Positions 24,491 through 37,319 of a DNA stretch of 64,000 nt are shown here, piece after piece. The DNA comes from Pyrenochaeta sp. MPI-SDFR-AT-0127 (taxonomy: Eukaryota; Ascomycota; Dothideomycetes; Pleosporales; Cucurbitariaceae): positions 496,001 to 560,000 of the forward strand of contig JAGTJM010000008.1 in assembly GCA_020747015.1 (NCBI GenBank). The letters are read 5' to 3'. How positions within the stretch are numbered: position 1 is the first letter of the stretch; the number at the start of each line of letters is the position of its first letter. The notes under the pieces are model-generated. The model had not been told where the DNA came from. It ran no database searches and saw only the letters and a program-made list of their open reading frames with translations. The translations under genes were made by a program, and so were the position numbers.

Positions 24491-26449
24491 CTACCTCGTC
24501 GGCCGCCCGTCGGTGACATCTCCATACTTTGGATTCTCATATTCCCCAAAGCAGGCATAGTCGTAGTCGGCCAATTCAATCTGCTTCTGTTGCACCTTTA
24601 GAAAAGTCTTCATTTCACACCAGCCATCATCCCTATCTCCACACTCCTTGTGGCTTCTTCCTAGAGGTATCGTTCTCTGATTGAGAATAAAATGAACGTA
24701 GCTAGTAGGCTCGCCTTCCAGATATACCTTCTTATCTGACCTATTGGGGTTCACCGGCGCTGGTGCTTTGATAACCTCGATGTCAAGGCGGCCGGCAAAC
24801 GGCTGGAGATGCGAAAGGACAAACTCTCGATCCTTCAGAATGTGCGTCGTAGGCAGGACGTCGTTGAACTGCGTCAAGCCAAACGCAACCAGGATGCTAA
24901 GAATACCTGCATCGTGGCTGAAGTCAAGGTTGATGCTTTGATCCAAGGGGAATGTGACTGTGTTGTTGTCAAGAGTGACGTTGATCTGTGCTGCTGGATC
25001 GGTGATGACATGGTGTTGCATGCGAGCGAGGACTTCTTGTACATAACCTAATTCAAGTCAGTAGATGAATCCTGGTAGGCAATGGATATGCATACCAACA
25101 CCAATAGCACGACCAACAGGGGAAGCAAACCCAGTACCAGCTTGAAATGCAATATCGAGAGCGTACTCGTAACCCTCCCATTCTTCGTAGGTAAATAGTC
25201 CACACCAGTGCGAGAACCCAAGCGCAACAGTTTCATATGAGCACAAAGCTTGGGCATTATCTAATCGCATGAGATCCCGGTATACCGTGTAGCCTGGTAG
25301 GACTTACATGTATCGCTTATTGTCCAGTCTAGTTCTCCTGAGATGTTATCCCTGAAACGCTGGTGCGCATCGTGGAGATACACTCTTACCCATTCCATAA
25401 GAGCTACAGTTTATTAGCATACCTTAATGACACGAACCATTGACACTTACCCTCTTTAGCTACGACCCAGTTTGTATGATTGCAGTGCTTGTAGCCTGCC
25501 AAGGTGTTATTGAAGCCAGGCCATTCGATGGCCAACTCGAGTGTCGCATTCTGTGTCCAGCCTAGACCAAAGAATCCTGCAAGGAAGTACTCGGCAGACT
25601 CCGTCATGCGTTTCTGTGTGGTACTTCTCACTATGATCTTGCTTCCGTTGTTTGGGTATAAATGCCCGTAGTGGTAGTAATGTAATGTGCCTGAAGTGAA
25701 GAGCTCTTGCTTCCCGTTCGGAACCAGGATTTCAGCACCTAGGAGAAACTTCCAATCATTCAGGAAGCTGAGCGGACCATGGCCCGTAAATTTTCCAGCA
25801 GCATCGGTCAGCTTCTTCCCCAGCGTTCGCTCTGCTGCATCACCACTAACTTCAGGGTACCGACTGCCATGGCGGTGGACCATATTAAGCCATGATACAT
25901 TGGATCCAGAAGGTATTGCGTATTCATTGACACCGAATCCTCGAGGGTTAGGGAAGTAGGGGCTAATGTTGGCTAAACTCTGAAAGATATTTTTATTATC
26001 TACATTGCCTGCGATTGGGATTTGTGTCTCTAGTGGTGTATTTGGGATGTAGGAAACGCCTGCGAACGGTGCCAGATTTGTCTGCGCAAGATAAGGCGCG
26101 GCTCCAGTTTGCGTTGGGCCTTGGAAGTGTCCATCGTCGGTGACAAAGTAATCTGGGAGGCTAGACTTCGTTGTCACCGTGGCTGTATTCGATCTCAGTC
26201 CCAAAATCCAGCGGTCGAGATTCGCATGTTGATGTGTTGGTCATCAAGGTACTTACGCTTCACGTTCTTGTGCTCCTCCTGGATGGGAATTTGTTTTCCA
26301 AGTCTGGCTTTTTCACAGTTAGCAAAACTGTATTTCTTCTATGCTCGAGCAGAACACGAGCGTTTGTAGAACGTTTGCAGTCACTTACCGAAATTTGCCG
26401 GATTGAATGAGTTGAGCAACTGCATTGAGAGCTCGAGTATGCCGTGCAT
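24491..26449 (-). CDS. Histidine acid phosphatase (phytase-like)
   Basis: Six exons: 26389-26449, 26257-26307, 25451-26182, 25308-25403, 25096-25260 and 24491-25047, giving about 553 residues. The branch-2 histidine phosphatase catalytic motif RHGSRYP is near residue 138, and the proton-donor HD lies in FSHDAGI near 409. Conserved Cys residues and several N-glycosylation sequons suggest secretion. Such enzymes release phosphate from phytate and other esters. All later introns (45-50 bp) are in phase. The N-terminus is weak: the first two exons are chosen by phase only and give no clear signal peptide, so the true start may lie elsewhere upstream. Confidence 0.85.
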
Positions 26450-27480
26450 GTTTGTGGAACACGAGAGAACTCAGTCTTCGCAAGCGCTTAGTACACGCGC
26501 GGATCGAAGCGAGGCAATTTAAAAATCAGCGTTTGCTAAGGATTGTCATCTGAACACCTCATTGACGACGTGCAGTTACATGTGAGCTCCGCGACATTCA
26601 ATGTTCCCAGAAGCTTGGGCCATGAGACTAAGGGCAATGACGACACACATACTAAGTCGCCTTGACAACAATCAAACACAACAATATTGGCTCTGCATAC
26701 AAGGATCGGATAATCGAATAGGAGTTAAGTTACGATGGCGCTGATACATAAAATCTGTGGGCTCTGAAGTCCGCGACCAGTTCCCAAGGTGAAGGCAACA
26801 TATTCATACCTACGCAATGTATCTTTTTAGTTCACTACTAAACACCGCGAGCAAATACGGACTCAGGCTATATTTAGTTAGAGTTAGTTCGTATAAATTG
26901 ACAAAATATGAAATAGAAACCATGCTGTTGGCTCTCAACGAGCCAACGTCTCTACAGATTTGCGAGTGTGCTTCAGAGCCAGTACAGTATCTTGGTTGAT
27001 GGCAGGCAGTAAGGGATTGATAAGGACGCTGTGCATTTAAGGCAATTTAAAAGATAAAGTATTTGGAAATTGATCACTGACACGTGGCCGAGGAGTAAAT
27101 TAAAAAAAAATGGTATTATACTCTTCAGAGCAGTTAGAGCTAAATTTCATAAGCCGCGCTTGTTTCCCTTTTCCGAAAACACTTTTCATGCTGCCGAAGC
27201 GGGGTTTTGACTCATAGCCTATTTTCGAATCAGTATATATCTCTAACAATGAGTGGGTACCTTTACACTATGATGAGTAGTGCCTCTTCTTATGAGAATG
27301 CCTTCTCACCTTCCGGGAGGGGTGAGGCGTTTCTTCCATAGTCGCATAGCCAGTAGGTATGATAAAAAGTGGCTCTCACAGATACATCAAGTGGCAACTC
27401 CCAGTCGATTCGGAACGGCTCACCTTAGGCAATCTAGTTTGTTCTCAAGTCAGTCACTCAGTTGAGTTTGTGCAGGAATT
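26450..27480. other. Intergenic, AT-rich in part
   Basis: 1.0 kb between two minus-strand genes. The segment 26.8-27.3 kb is AT-rich and has only short frames. It must hold the promoter of the phosphatase. No gene supported. Confidence 0.45.
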
Positions 27481-28518
27481 TCAATAATCGCCAGGGAGTA
27501 TTGACTGTTCTCCCTTGACTTCCGCGTCCATTTTCCAAATGTTCCATCTTTTGTTATCCCCAAGCTTTCGGAAGCGTAGCCCGTACTGGTAGCGGAGGTT
27601 GTGGTGCTTAATACCAGCTTCCATCGTCCTAGCCAGGAAATCCTGCTTTTCGCCCATTGTCTGCATGCCTAGCACATCTAAAGCTTTGGGTTTGACTTCC
27701 TTTATCCACCCGGCCAATGAGTAAGAACCAAACGGCCGGCAGTCTCCAATTGCACAGAATGCATTGGTGAGATCAAGTTCAAGGTAGAGAAGACCTTCCT
27801 GGAAGCTGCTAAGCTGGCGAAGCATCGTCGACCACTCCCAAAATATATTCTCTAAATGTATATCGTGAGCGAGTCGGTACCTGTCCTGGACTGTCCGCTG
27901 GGAATATGAGATATTGCTATGAACTTCACGTATTTGCCAATTTTCGAAAGTCTGGCCAAGCAGCCTTGTCAATTTCTGATCAACAGCAACGCTAACGTGT
28001 CTTATATTATCTAGCCCAGCTGCAGAGAACAACTGGCGGCCAAGGTTGGGCTTCCGACACCACACGCGCGAAACTGTGTTGAAAGGATAGCACTGCTGCC
28101 ACTCAATAGGAAGGACAAATAGGTTCTTTGCGTGGTACAGGCTCTCGGCTTCAACATGAAACTGGCTGCATACTCTCAGTAGCTGAAGTTCTGGCTTTCT
28201 GAAGCGTTTGTAATCGTGACATCGTTGGCCATTGGTAATGTCGTAGTGGTCGGGGCTGTAGAACACTTTACCAACTACGACAAGCCTCTCGTAGACCATG
28301 TTCCTAACTTCGAGTGGTAGATGTAGGAATCGGAAATGCGATAGATCAATTTGCTGTAACCTAGTCGAGATCTCGATCCGGGTCGACAACACTTGTACGC
28401 CAGTAACAGGTGGACTTCGCAGCTCGTTGACGATTTCAATGCTGGTTAAAGCTGATATTGGGGGCATATATGGTGCTTGGGGTTCTGTAGCGTATATTCG
28501 GGATTGAATTATCCCCAT
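27481..28518 (-). CDS. F-box-like / 2EXR-type fungal protein
   Basis: An intronless ATG frame of 345 residues. After about 60 variable residues comes FLHLPLEVRNMVYERL, the leucine-proline-glutamate pattern that opens the F-box-like (2EXR) domain of a large fungal family. A segment LLRVCSQFHVEAESLYHAKN follows about 55 residues later, again typical of that family (core LLRVCSQ and EAESLYHAKN). The rest has no known domain. These proteins are numerous and fast-evolving in Dothideomycetes. Some may act as SCF adaptors, but this is not shown. Local AT content is higher than in the core genes. Confidence 0.7.
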   Translation of the reverse strand: MGIIQSRIYATEPQAPYMPPISALTSIEIVNELRSPPVTGVQVLSTRIEISTRLQQIDLSHFRFLHLPLEVRNMVYERLVVVGKVFYSPDHYDITNGQRCHDYKRFRKPELQLLRVCSQFHVEAESLYHAKNLFVLPIEWQQCYPFNTVSRVWCRKPNLGRQLFSAAGLDNIRHVSVAVDQKLTRLLGQTFENWQIREVHSNISYSQRTVQDRYRLAHDIHLENIFWEWSTMLRQLSSFQEGLLYLELDLTNAFCAIGDCRPFGSYSLAGWIKEVKPKALDVLGMQTMGEKQDFLARTMEAGIKHHNLRYQYGLRFRKLGDNKRWNIWKMDAEVKGEQSILPGDY

Positions 28519-29534
28519 GACGTTCAGATGTCCAAGTTCTGAGAGTGGAAGCGGAAATACTCGATGCTGTCAACACAATGTATGTAACTCTGGTCGAGCT
28601 CTCAAGCTTCGAATGATCACTGAAACTTATCAAGCAGAAAGGCCGTTGTCGACAGATGTATATTGGATGTTAAGTATTGAGGCTAGAATTCTCTGGTCTT
28701 TCAAGAGATACGTGGGGGAAAAGGGAGAGTAATGGTGCCCACTGACAAACGAAGTGAGAGCGATACGACGAGACTGATTGATTTGAGACGATTATTCGTA
28801 GAATGTGGAAGTTTACATCCCACTTACCTGTCAGGCAGATTTTGAACAATTGAGTGACGTATACAAGCTAGAAGTAGAAGGAGCCTTCAACCCAAGCAAC
28901 ACGTCCACGGAGATTTCGTTGAAATTCAGGATCCGTTTTATCCAAAACCTAACTATTGAAGTAACCGTTTCAATGCTTGTTCCATTTGATGGGACTAAAC
29001 CTAGTCGTTGCACAATTTATTCAAGTCTTAGTGTTGAGTGTGAGGTCTCTAGACAATGCGCCGTCGATAGCTATTGCACTAGACAGATATGCGACGTCAA
29101 GGATGTAGTTATCGATGACTTCGAGCTCGTGATGTCTTATTTATAGCCTATTCTTACTTCCACAGCCAATGACCTAGCTTCAACTGGTTACATGATTCCA
29201 CGACTGCAAGTCTTACCAGGTGCGAATAGTGAAGTAAATCAGCGAGGAGGAAGGTCATTTGGGCTTACCTGGCCCGAATGTTCCCACGCTCACCTTCCCT
29301 CACGCACCAAGCAGGCACGTTGGCCCTCTTCTTCCAATCCGATGACCCGAATCATACATTTATCATCAACATCCCCGAGCTCATCTTCCGACTCGGTTGT
29401 TCTTCACTCGCAGCATCATCGACAGACGCATTTGTACTCTAAAATCACTAGCCCCAAGTTTTACCTTCCAATCCATCACTATCCTTACCTTCGCTAAGGT
29501 TCCAAACTACCCTCTGGTGGACCAATTTATCAAG
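28519..29534. other. Divergent intergenic region
   Basis: About 1 kb between the F-box-like gene and the RING-H2 gene on opposite strands. A 113-codon plus-strand frame at 28805-29146 opens with GTG, not ATG, and shows no domain; I do not support it as a gene. Confidence 0.45.
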
Positions 29535-30014
29535 ATGAAGATACGCAAACAGTGTGTTGCAATGATAAAACACGCTTTTACATCAACGTCAACACCGCGC
29601 TCTGCCACACCATCAGCACAAGCTATGCCATCAGACTCCCACCCAGCCCAAGTGCAGCTCAAAGGCGTCATATACAGGTCCAAAGCCAAATTTCTCAACA
29701 AAGGCCTACAACTACTCTCAACTCCGTGCGAAGAAATCACTCCCGAACAGATCTGCCCCATTTGCCTACGCTGCTATTCCAATGACCCCTCAATCACCAC
29801 GCCCAGGACATCGCCCACGAACAGCAACACTAAAAGCCTCCACCCCGCAGCCAAGATTACGAGATGCGGACACCTATTCCACGAAAAATGTCTGAAGCAT
29901 TGCCTAGAGCCAAGCTGTCCAAGCTGCAGAACAACTCTGTACAAACGCAATATTTGGGATAAATTGAAAAAGGTAGTGGCATGTGTGCATGTCGTCTACC
30001 GAAACTTGAGCTGA
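29535..30014 (+). CDS. Small RING-H2 protein, putative E3 ligase
   Basis: About 159 residues from an ATG with A at -3. The frame stays open upstream to 29397 but lacks a better start. The C-terminal half holds a RING-H2: CPICLRC near residue 75, then an unusually long Ser/Thr/Pro-rich insert, then CGHLFHEKC and CPSC. The eight zinc ligands are all present. The N-terminal half is Ser/Pro-rich with no domain. Small RING proteins of this form are common and poorly studied in ascomycetes. No intron seen. Confidence 0.72.
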   Translation: MKIRKQCVAMIKHAFTSTSTPRSATPSAQAMPSDSHPAQVQLKGVIYRSKAKFLNKGLQLLSTPCEEITPEQICPICLRCYSNDPSITTPRTSPTNSNTKSLHPAAKITRCGHLFHEKCLKHCLEPSCPSCRTTLYKRNIWDKLKKVVACVHVVYRNLS

Positions 30015-31268
30015 GATCGTATACAGTGGGCGCAGCCAGAGCATGAAGATGGACGGTCTGATAGGAGTCGCTGGTTACCTTTGTGGTAGGAAGGTTATGA
30101 CTAAGATTGAAGGGCGGTACGACTGAGTGGCTATAAATGGTGAGATTGGAGGCAGGCTGTAACCTATGTCTTGAGGCCTTTGTGTGCCGCGCTCTCTGTT
30201 TGTGCGCTGCATGCACCTCAATGTCCGTTTAATTTGCAGACAAGATCTTGTTTTCGCGCTCCGTTATCAGATAGCTACCTTGAGCGCTTCTAATGCAATA
30301 GCCAACAGTTGATACTATTCAACATCGCCCTCTTACATTCCACCTCTTCAGTACAACCAATTGAGTCATAAGTCATGTTTACTATCAACCAGGACTTTTG
30401 CAACTCCTGACATACAAATGCCTTGTGTGCAAATGCTATGGCAATATTCTGAAGTCAAACGGTATACATTGGGGCTTTGCTTGCTGTACCAATGAGTGCG
30501 AGCTGGACGGCTTTCTGTGAATGTTTCCTGTCCATCAAAGGCATGTGTATTTAAGCATCAATCGTTACAGAAGAAGATATCGTTAACTTGCTAAACATAA
30601 ATCCCAAGCAGCGAAGAAACCCAGCATACCTGCAAAGATATAAAGGCAGCGATAGAGTTTCAGTTCTGTTAACATCGCGTGGTATCAAGGAGTCAGAATA
30701 GTCATGTCGTGCAGATATACAAACAGTGAGCGTAGTGGAAATGCAGTATAAACGCCACGAATGAGAGCCGTGTAATAGGAAAATGACCAAAATATAAACA
30801 GAAAGGAGTGACAGCACTTGCCCAACTAGGATTTCACAAAACAGAAAAATCTGCATACTAGAAGGCTTCTAAGCTCTTGCGAGCATAGCGCACGTTTTTT
30901 ATTCGAAATCTTTTGTGTTACGAAGGACCGTAGGAAAGCAAACACCTGCATACATCGGAGGTTGGGAGAAAACGACGCAAGTCGTCATGTACCCACTGGC
31001 TCATGAGACATGAACCTCCAGAACCGTACAAGAGGGTCATACAAGACTTGTATATAATTACCATATATGAGGGAAGGTAGGACAACGGGCGGGGCGGAAG
31101 ATGTTGACAGGATGAAGATTGGGGAGTCTAACGAAGCACGCACGGCCTAAGCACTCTAGAGCACCCTCCACGCCGTTAAGAAATGATGAAATCAAGCATC
31201 ATTAACCCATACCAAGATGCACCATACCACTATCCCTGTCACTTTTACCTCCAAACGTGAGTTTGGAT
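30015..31268. other. Intergenic between convergent genes
   Basis: 1.25 kb between the 3' ends of the RING-H2 and 14-3-3 genes. Only short frames, AT-rich near 30.5-31.0 kb. The right end should be the long 3' untranslated region of the 14-3-3 gene. Nothing else recognised. Confidence 0.45.
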
Positions 31269-32283
<1,015 letters not shown>

Positions 32284-33684
32284 TGTGCTGTGGAATCTGT
32301 TGTATGTCACCGTCAGTAAATGAAGACTAGGTGTAAGCGCACGAAAAGGACGGTCGTCCTGTTATCGCAATTGTTGAGGAAGCCTGCCGCTCAGTGTGCG
32401 CTCCGTTGTGGGCGAGGGAAGGTTGCGGAATTGTGATCGAAATCGGGTGCTGTGCTGGCTGCCTTGAAGGCTCGGGGGATGCCACAAGCCGCTGCGTCAA
32501 TTGCTCGCGCAGGCTTTACACCAGACGGCAGAGGGCGCAAGGAGGGGCGGCTGGAACGGCAGCGATATAGCCCAACTCCAGGTCCAGCGCACATAGTCGA
32601 CACTGGCGACAGAGGCGGCGAAGATGACCAGAGCCAGCGGCTTGGATAGATACGCTATGCTGATGGCACTGGAAGAAGGCGAGTGTTGACGCTGCTGAGG
32701 GCGCAAATTGCAAGCCGATCCAACAGGCTTGGGAGGAGTGACGCAAGGTGGGGTACTTACGAAGAGAGAGTTTGTTGAGGTGAGTAAGTGCGTAGAAAGG
32801 GAAGTAGATGGAAACGGTAGTGGTTGCTGGCGAGAAACTGAGGTGGAGGTCTCTGGTAGAGGCGGCTTGTGTGGTCAAGTTATCAGAGGAGGGGACCTTG
32901 AGGGAGAACCCGATTGTCTTGGCAGCAGCGGCGTCGATCACGCTTGCCGTTTCACACAGCCCAGAACAGGCGCGACTTCTCATCCTGACAGGCGGTGACG
33001 GCCAAACACCTCAATTTCCCTAGTCTAATAAAAAAGCAAGCCATGTTGAGCGATTCCATGGTGGCCTCAGGCGTTTGTTGTGTTCTGGTGTCAAAGTCCT
33101 CATGCCCCGCAGTGCGCCTCATCCATGACCCCTTCACGCATGGCAAACCTTCAGCAATGTTGGGCGTTGATTCCGCGGCCTCTAAGAGTTCTACTTGATT
33201 TAACGGCCTGGGCTTACTGCATACGTTTTTTAGTTTGCTGTTTTGTGCCGAGATTCACAACGACAACCCTTCCATAGCTTGCGTCTAGATCACATGGACT
33301 GCCCTTTCAAGGAGCTATTACTACTTCCCAGTACCTAAACATAATGTACCTTTTGTGCTGTCCTGAATGCTTGATGGTGCAATGATAGCTGACCTTTGCG
33401 ACATGCAGCCATCCCAGAGCAAGACTCGAATGGCAAAGATAACGTGCACAGGCTGAAAGATAACATTGCCATGATGAGGACGAAATTCCTTAGAAGCCCT
33501 TCAATGCAAATATACCAATTTTCGAGGCTTCGACTTCGCCAGAGTCACATGACTCATCGACCGATGACGAGCGGGTCCAAGCTCCATCACCAGCTCCCAC
33601 AAGCCATCACTCCACCTTACCATTGACTGTACATAACGACACAGACAGCCCCCCAACGCCCATCATCCTTGCCAAAAATCCACA
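32284..33684. other. Divergent upstream regions of 14-3-3 and IF1
   Basis: 1.4 kb between two divergent genes, presumably with long 5' leaders. It has many short frames in GC-rich sequence and no supported gene. Confidence 0.45.
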
Positions 33685-34208
33685 ATGCTTCGTACATCTA
33701 TCATCAGGAACGCCCGCGCTTTTGCCGCACCCCGCTACTTCTCGACCTCTGCTCTCCGCATGGTCGAGGGCGCTACCGGCTCTGCCGCATCGCGGGCCAC
33801 TGGAAGTGCTGGAGGGTAAGTGAGGCGTGGAAAGTGTAAGAAGGATAGAAACTAATCGAAATCCCAGTGACGCCTTCACCAAGCGCGAAACTGCCGCCGA
33901 AGAGCTCTACATCCGACAGGAAGAGAGGGCCAAGTACGTTCACGCACTACTGCCAATTGCATTCTCCGGAATAGAAATAGACCTTGAGTAGAGATTTTGG
34001 CGTACAGGGCAGACTGCTGACGAATTTGGCAGGCTTTTGGCTATCAAGGAGAAACTCAAGCAGCAAGCTAAGCATATTGAGGACCTTGACAAGCACATGT
34101 CAGTATTCATCCTATATTTCTCCAACAATCTACGAACAAGCTGACTCTATACACAGCGATGATGTCATCAAGGAGAGTGAGGCTTCCGGCCAGGGCGAGC
34201 AGAAGTAA
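33685..34208 (+). CDS. inh1: Mitochondrial F1-ATPase inhibitor (IF1)
   Basis: Four exons: 33685-33815, 33868-33933, 34033-34098 and 34157-34208, giving about 104 residues. The first 25 residues form a basic presequence (FAAPRYFSTSALR). The inhibitory helix then reads GDAFTKRETAAEELYIRQEE, matching the IATP family, and a Lys/Leu-rich coiled coil follows. IF1 blocks ATP hydrolysis by mitochondrial ATP synthase when the proton gradient falls. Each short exon ends in phase 2, which makes the model consistent. Length is typical. Confidence 0.92.
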
Positions 34209-35173
34209 GCTCCTTCCCAGTGCGATAGATCGTAGAATAGACAGCGCGGGCTGACCTCTGGGTCTCGTCTAGCTTGTAAAACAACGAACGCGAATGCTTT
34301 CAACGACTCTCCGATCAATTTGGAAATAGCATGAAACGAATGCATTGTATATTGTCGTGCCAACTGTCTTCACTCTCTCCACCACCAATAATTCAATTAT
34401 GCACCACAGCAATACTTGAGGAATGTTACGGCCATGAAGTCGCCTTTGAGTATCTGTTAGTGAAGCCCGCAACGAAGATATGTATCAGTATATCTCTGAC
34501 TTCTTCAAGTCAATAAGAACACTTTTGTTAAGCAAGACTATTCGCTTGCAGCTATGTGTCACACCATGAAAAAGACGTTCCGCCAATATATCAAACAACG
34601 ACCATGCAGCCGCTTTTCTAAGCCAAGGCCTCAAAACTCTCCATTTCTACGGCCTCAGTACTGACACCCTTTTCTCAATGTGTCTCGAACCCTTACACTC
34701 TGTCTACAGCCACCAAGCCGTAACCTTACCGCACCCTCTGTCAGCACTGCAGCCAGAACCATGCCCAAAATCACATTGTCCAGCGAGCACTACAACAACT
34801 TACTCTCAGCGCTTAGTGTATGCGTTGCAATTGATCTTTCCCATTTCCTGTTCTGAATTCACATTGCGAATCATGGTATCAGAGGGTGTGCATTAGAGTC
34901 AAGTAACTATTGTGCGACTCTCTCACGTCTTAGGAAGTGAGCCAGAACGCAAGCAGCTCAACGAAGATAATCTGTTTTGTTCAAGTCTAGTAAGAAGTCA
35001 TTGTGTTCTGGCGAGAAGATTTGAGGAGATATATAGCTATAGAAAGATTTAGAACCCCATAAGCCTCTGCTTATGCCAAAAAGGATTTCACGCTGGGACG
35101 CTTAATGGTTGGACTTTTACTTTCTTAATGATATATTATATTGGTATCCCTTGGATTAGAGTAAACAATCATA
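34209..35173. other. Intergenic between convergent genes
   Basis: About 965 bp between the IF1 and Laa2-like 3' ends. AT-rich near 35.0-35.15 kb. No gene or repeat supported. Confidence 0.45.
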
Positions 35174-36816
35174 CTATCTCAGTTTCTTTGCATGTGCAAC
35201 AAGACTCTCAATGACTTGTTCAAACGCATCTTTATCTCCAAGTGCACTTTCCATACGCTTTTGCCAGTACTCAAATACCTCCTTCGCTCTCTCTTGCAAG
35301 CCTTTCAATCGTTCAATGTGTGCTTTCAACTCTTCTTCCGAGAGCCCTTGTAATGCTGCATCCGTTGTCGCGCATAGCATCGATGTGCTACTGATGTCGA
35401 GCTCTGGCGGAGGCGGAGGGCCCTTTCGTTTACGGTCAGGCTTCGATGCAGAGGAATCGACAGATGTGGTGGATGCATTCTCCCGCTTGACGCGCCCGAG
35501 CGCACCGCTACGACCATCTGCCGAGGGTCGCGGCGACTTCTCGCCGGGTATGTGAATGGAGGGCAGTATGAGTTTCTTCTGCTTGGAGGCGGGGAGAATC
35601 TCGTCGAGGTCTACTGGGACACCGAGAGATACGAGAAAGAGCCGCCGTATGCGGGAACGTACCCAATCTGGGGGCTGAAGGGGAGGTGGTGCGACGAGTT
35701 GTGTCCATAACGAGTGACTTCTCTCGGAGAGGAATATGGAGCGTGTGTCCTCGGGGTTTGTGGATATACTAGGTATGTCTTGTGACGCAGGGTATATTTC
35801 ATCAATGTAAGGTTGTGAAGCTGTAGTTATGCTTTCAAGCGATATGAGCCTGGCGAAATCAAGGACCGGCTAAGAATGGCCATGGTCAGTCGATGCATCA
35901 CTGGGCCAGATTCATGGTAGGCAATACTGGGCTAGAATTCTTGTGACTTACAGGACCTGGAGGAGGTGCAGGTACAGGAGGTTGATCTGGGGGTTTATCA
36001 AATGAAGTCTCTGCCTCTTGCTCGCCTTGCTGAAACCCATCGTCAAAATCCCCAAAATCGTCTCCTTCCCCGCCCGCCTCGAACTCATCGAAATCACCAA
36101 AACCATCATCGTCGTTTGCAAAGTCATCGTCATCATTGGCAGCATCTGGTTGGTCAGGCGACTCATCGACATGTATTGTGGACTCGATGGGGCCATCGTC
36201 GTTGGAGCTTAGGGGAGACCTGTCAAGAGAGGCAGTTGGCGACCCTTCTTCCGTCAATGGTACGCAGGAGGCACCAAGGAAATGCCCTACGTACCTTTGC
36301 GCTGGGGCGGTTCAGGTGCCTTGACGATGATGTCGGGCTCAGCATCTGCAAGACGGAGCTGATGGGCGTGTGTGCCAGGAACGTCGCCATAACTCGGCTG
36401 GTCCGGATCAATCTTCTCAACGACTGTCTTGGGAATTGGTGTCCCACCAGGCGTCAGAGGCCTATCGCTGGCGCTCACCCGCGAGGTACTGCGACTTCGA
36501 GCACCCTCAGGTACAATCTCTACCTCGTCGGGAACAGCGTCCTGGGTTCGCATCTTGTAGGCATCTGTGCCGGGCACCTCGCCGTGGGCAGGCTCGTCGT
36601 CTACGCGCTCGACTCGTGTGATTGGGATTGGTGAGGTTGCATCTGTCCTGCCAGGGCGGCCTTCCGAGGCGTCAGAGAAGTGCTCGTCACTCGAGTCTGC
36701 TACATGAACAATCAGACATGGTTCCAGTGACATGGTAAAGGAGACAAACCAAGCTCCTTCGCGCCAGGATCCTCCAGCTCTACGCTCTTGCGGGGCGGTG
36801 CCAGTTCGTCCGTCAT
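35174..36816 (-). CDS. Laa2-like clathrin/AP-1 accessory protein (DUF5102 type)
   Basis: Four exons: 36750-36816, 36295-36699, 35952-36247 (acceptor 36247 or 36244) and 35174-35869, giving about 487 residues. The first half has two imperfect repeats around VPGTDAYKMR and VPGTHAHQLR. An acidic stretch near residues 190-230 contains FGDFDEFE and FGDFDDGF, the kind of acidic Phe motif that binds gamma-ear/AP-1 domains. The second half has LWTQLVAPPPLQPPDWVRSR followed by FLVSLGVPVDLDEILP, a block I associate with the yeast YBL010C/Laa2 family, and a C-terminal helix. It probably acts in Golgi-endosome clathrin traffic. Gene structure firm, function inferred. Confidence 0.7.
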
Positions 36817-37319
36817 ATTGGGTCGGATACAGTGGCTTTGAGCTCACTTTCGCGCGTGCACTTGAGATGGACTGGCCAAAGTAGAGTCTTTGACGGGAGT
36901 ATGATATGTGAAAGAGCAGGCCGTGAACAGAAGCTAAACAATGCAATCGGCTGCTGCGCCTCCCACGCTCTTTAAGGTGTCGTCGTTGGGTTTCAGGCTC
37001 GGTGCCATTGGCGGGGGACAAGGGCGGTCTGGAATCCCATTGATCGCCCGCCGCTGGGAAGAACAATCCGCCGACGCTAGCCTGGCCAATGCAGCTGTTT
37101 GCCTAACTTTTGGCGGATGCGACCTTGACGCGCCCGTAGTAGACGTAGAGTGTCTTGCGTGACTGCACCGCGACTTCTCTCCTGCACTTTCCGACGGAGT
37201 TTCATCTGCTGTTGCGACCTTCTCGCTGCCAATTGCCCTTCCTTTCGAAGCTCTCGGCAGCTCAGGACACACCCCATAGCTGACCAGTCTCCCAACGCAC
37301 TCCTCCCACGACCGCCAAC
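36817..37319. promoter_or_regulatory. Shared divergent promoter, Laa2-like/NSP1
   Basis: 503 bp between divergent start codons. The NSP1 side (37170-37318) is pyrimidine-rich. Both promoters must lie here; no specific site recognised. Confidence 0.45.

Noticed and set aside
28805..29146. 113-codon plus-strand frame
   Set aside because: Opens with GTG and has no domain, signal peptide or splice support.
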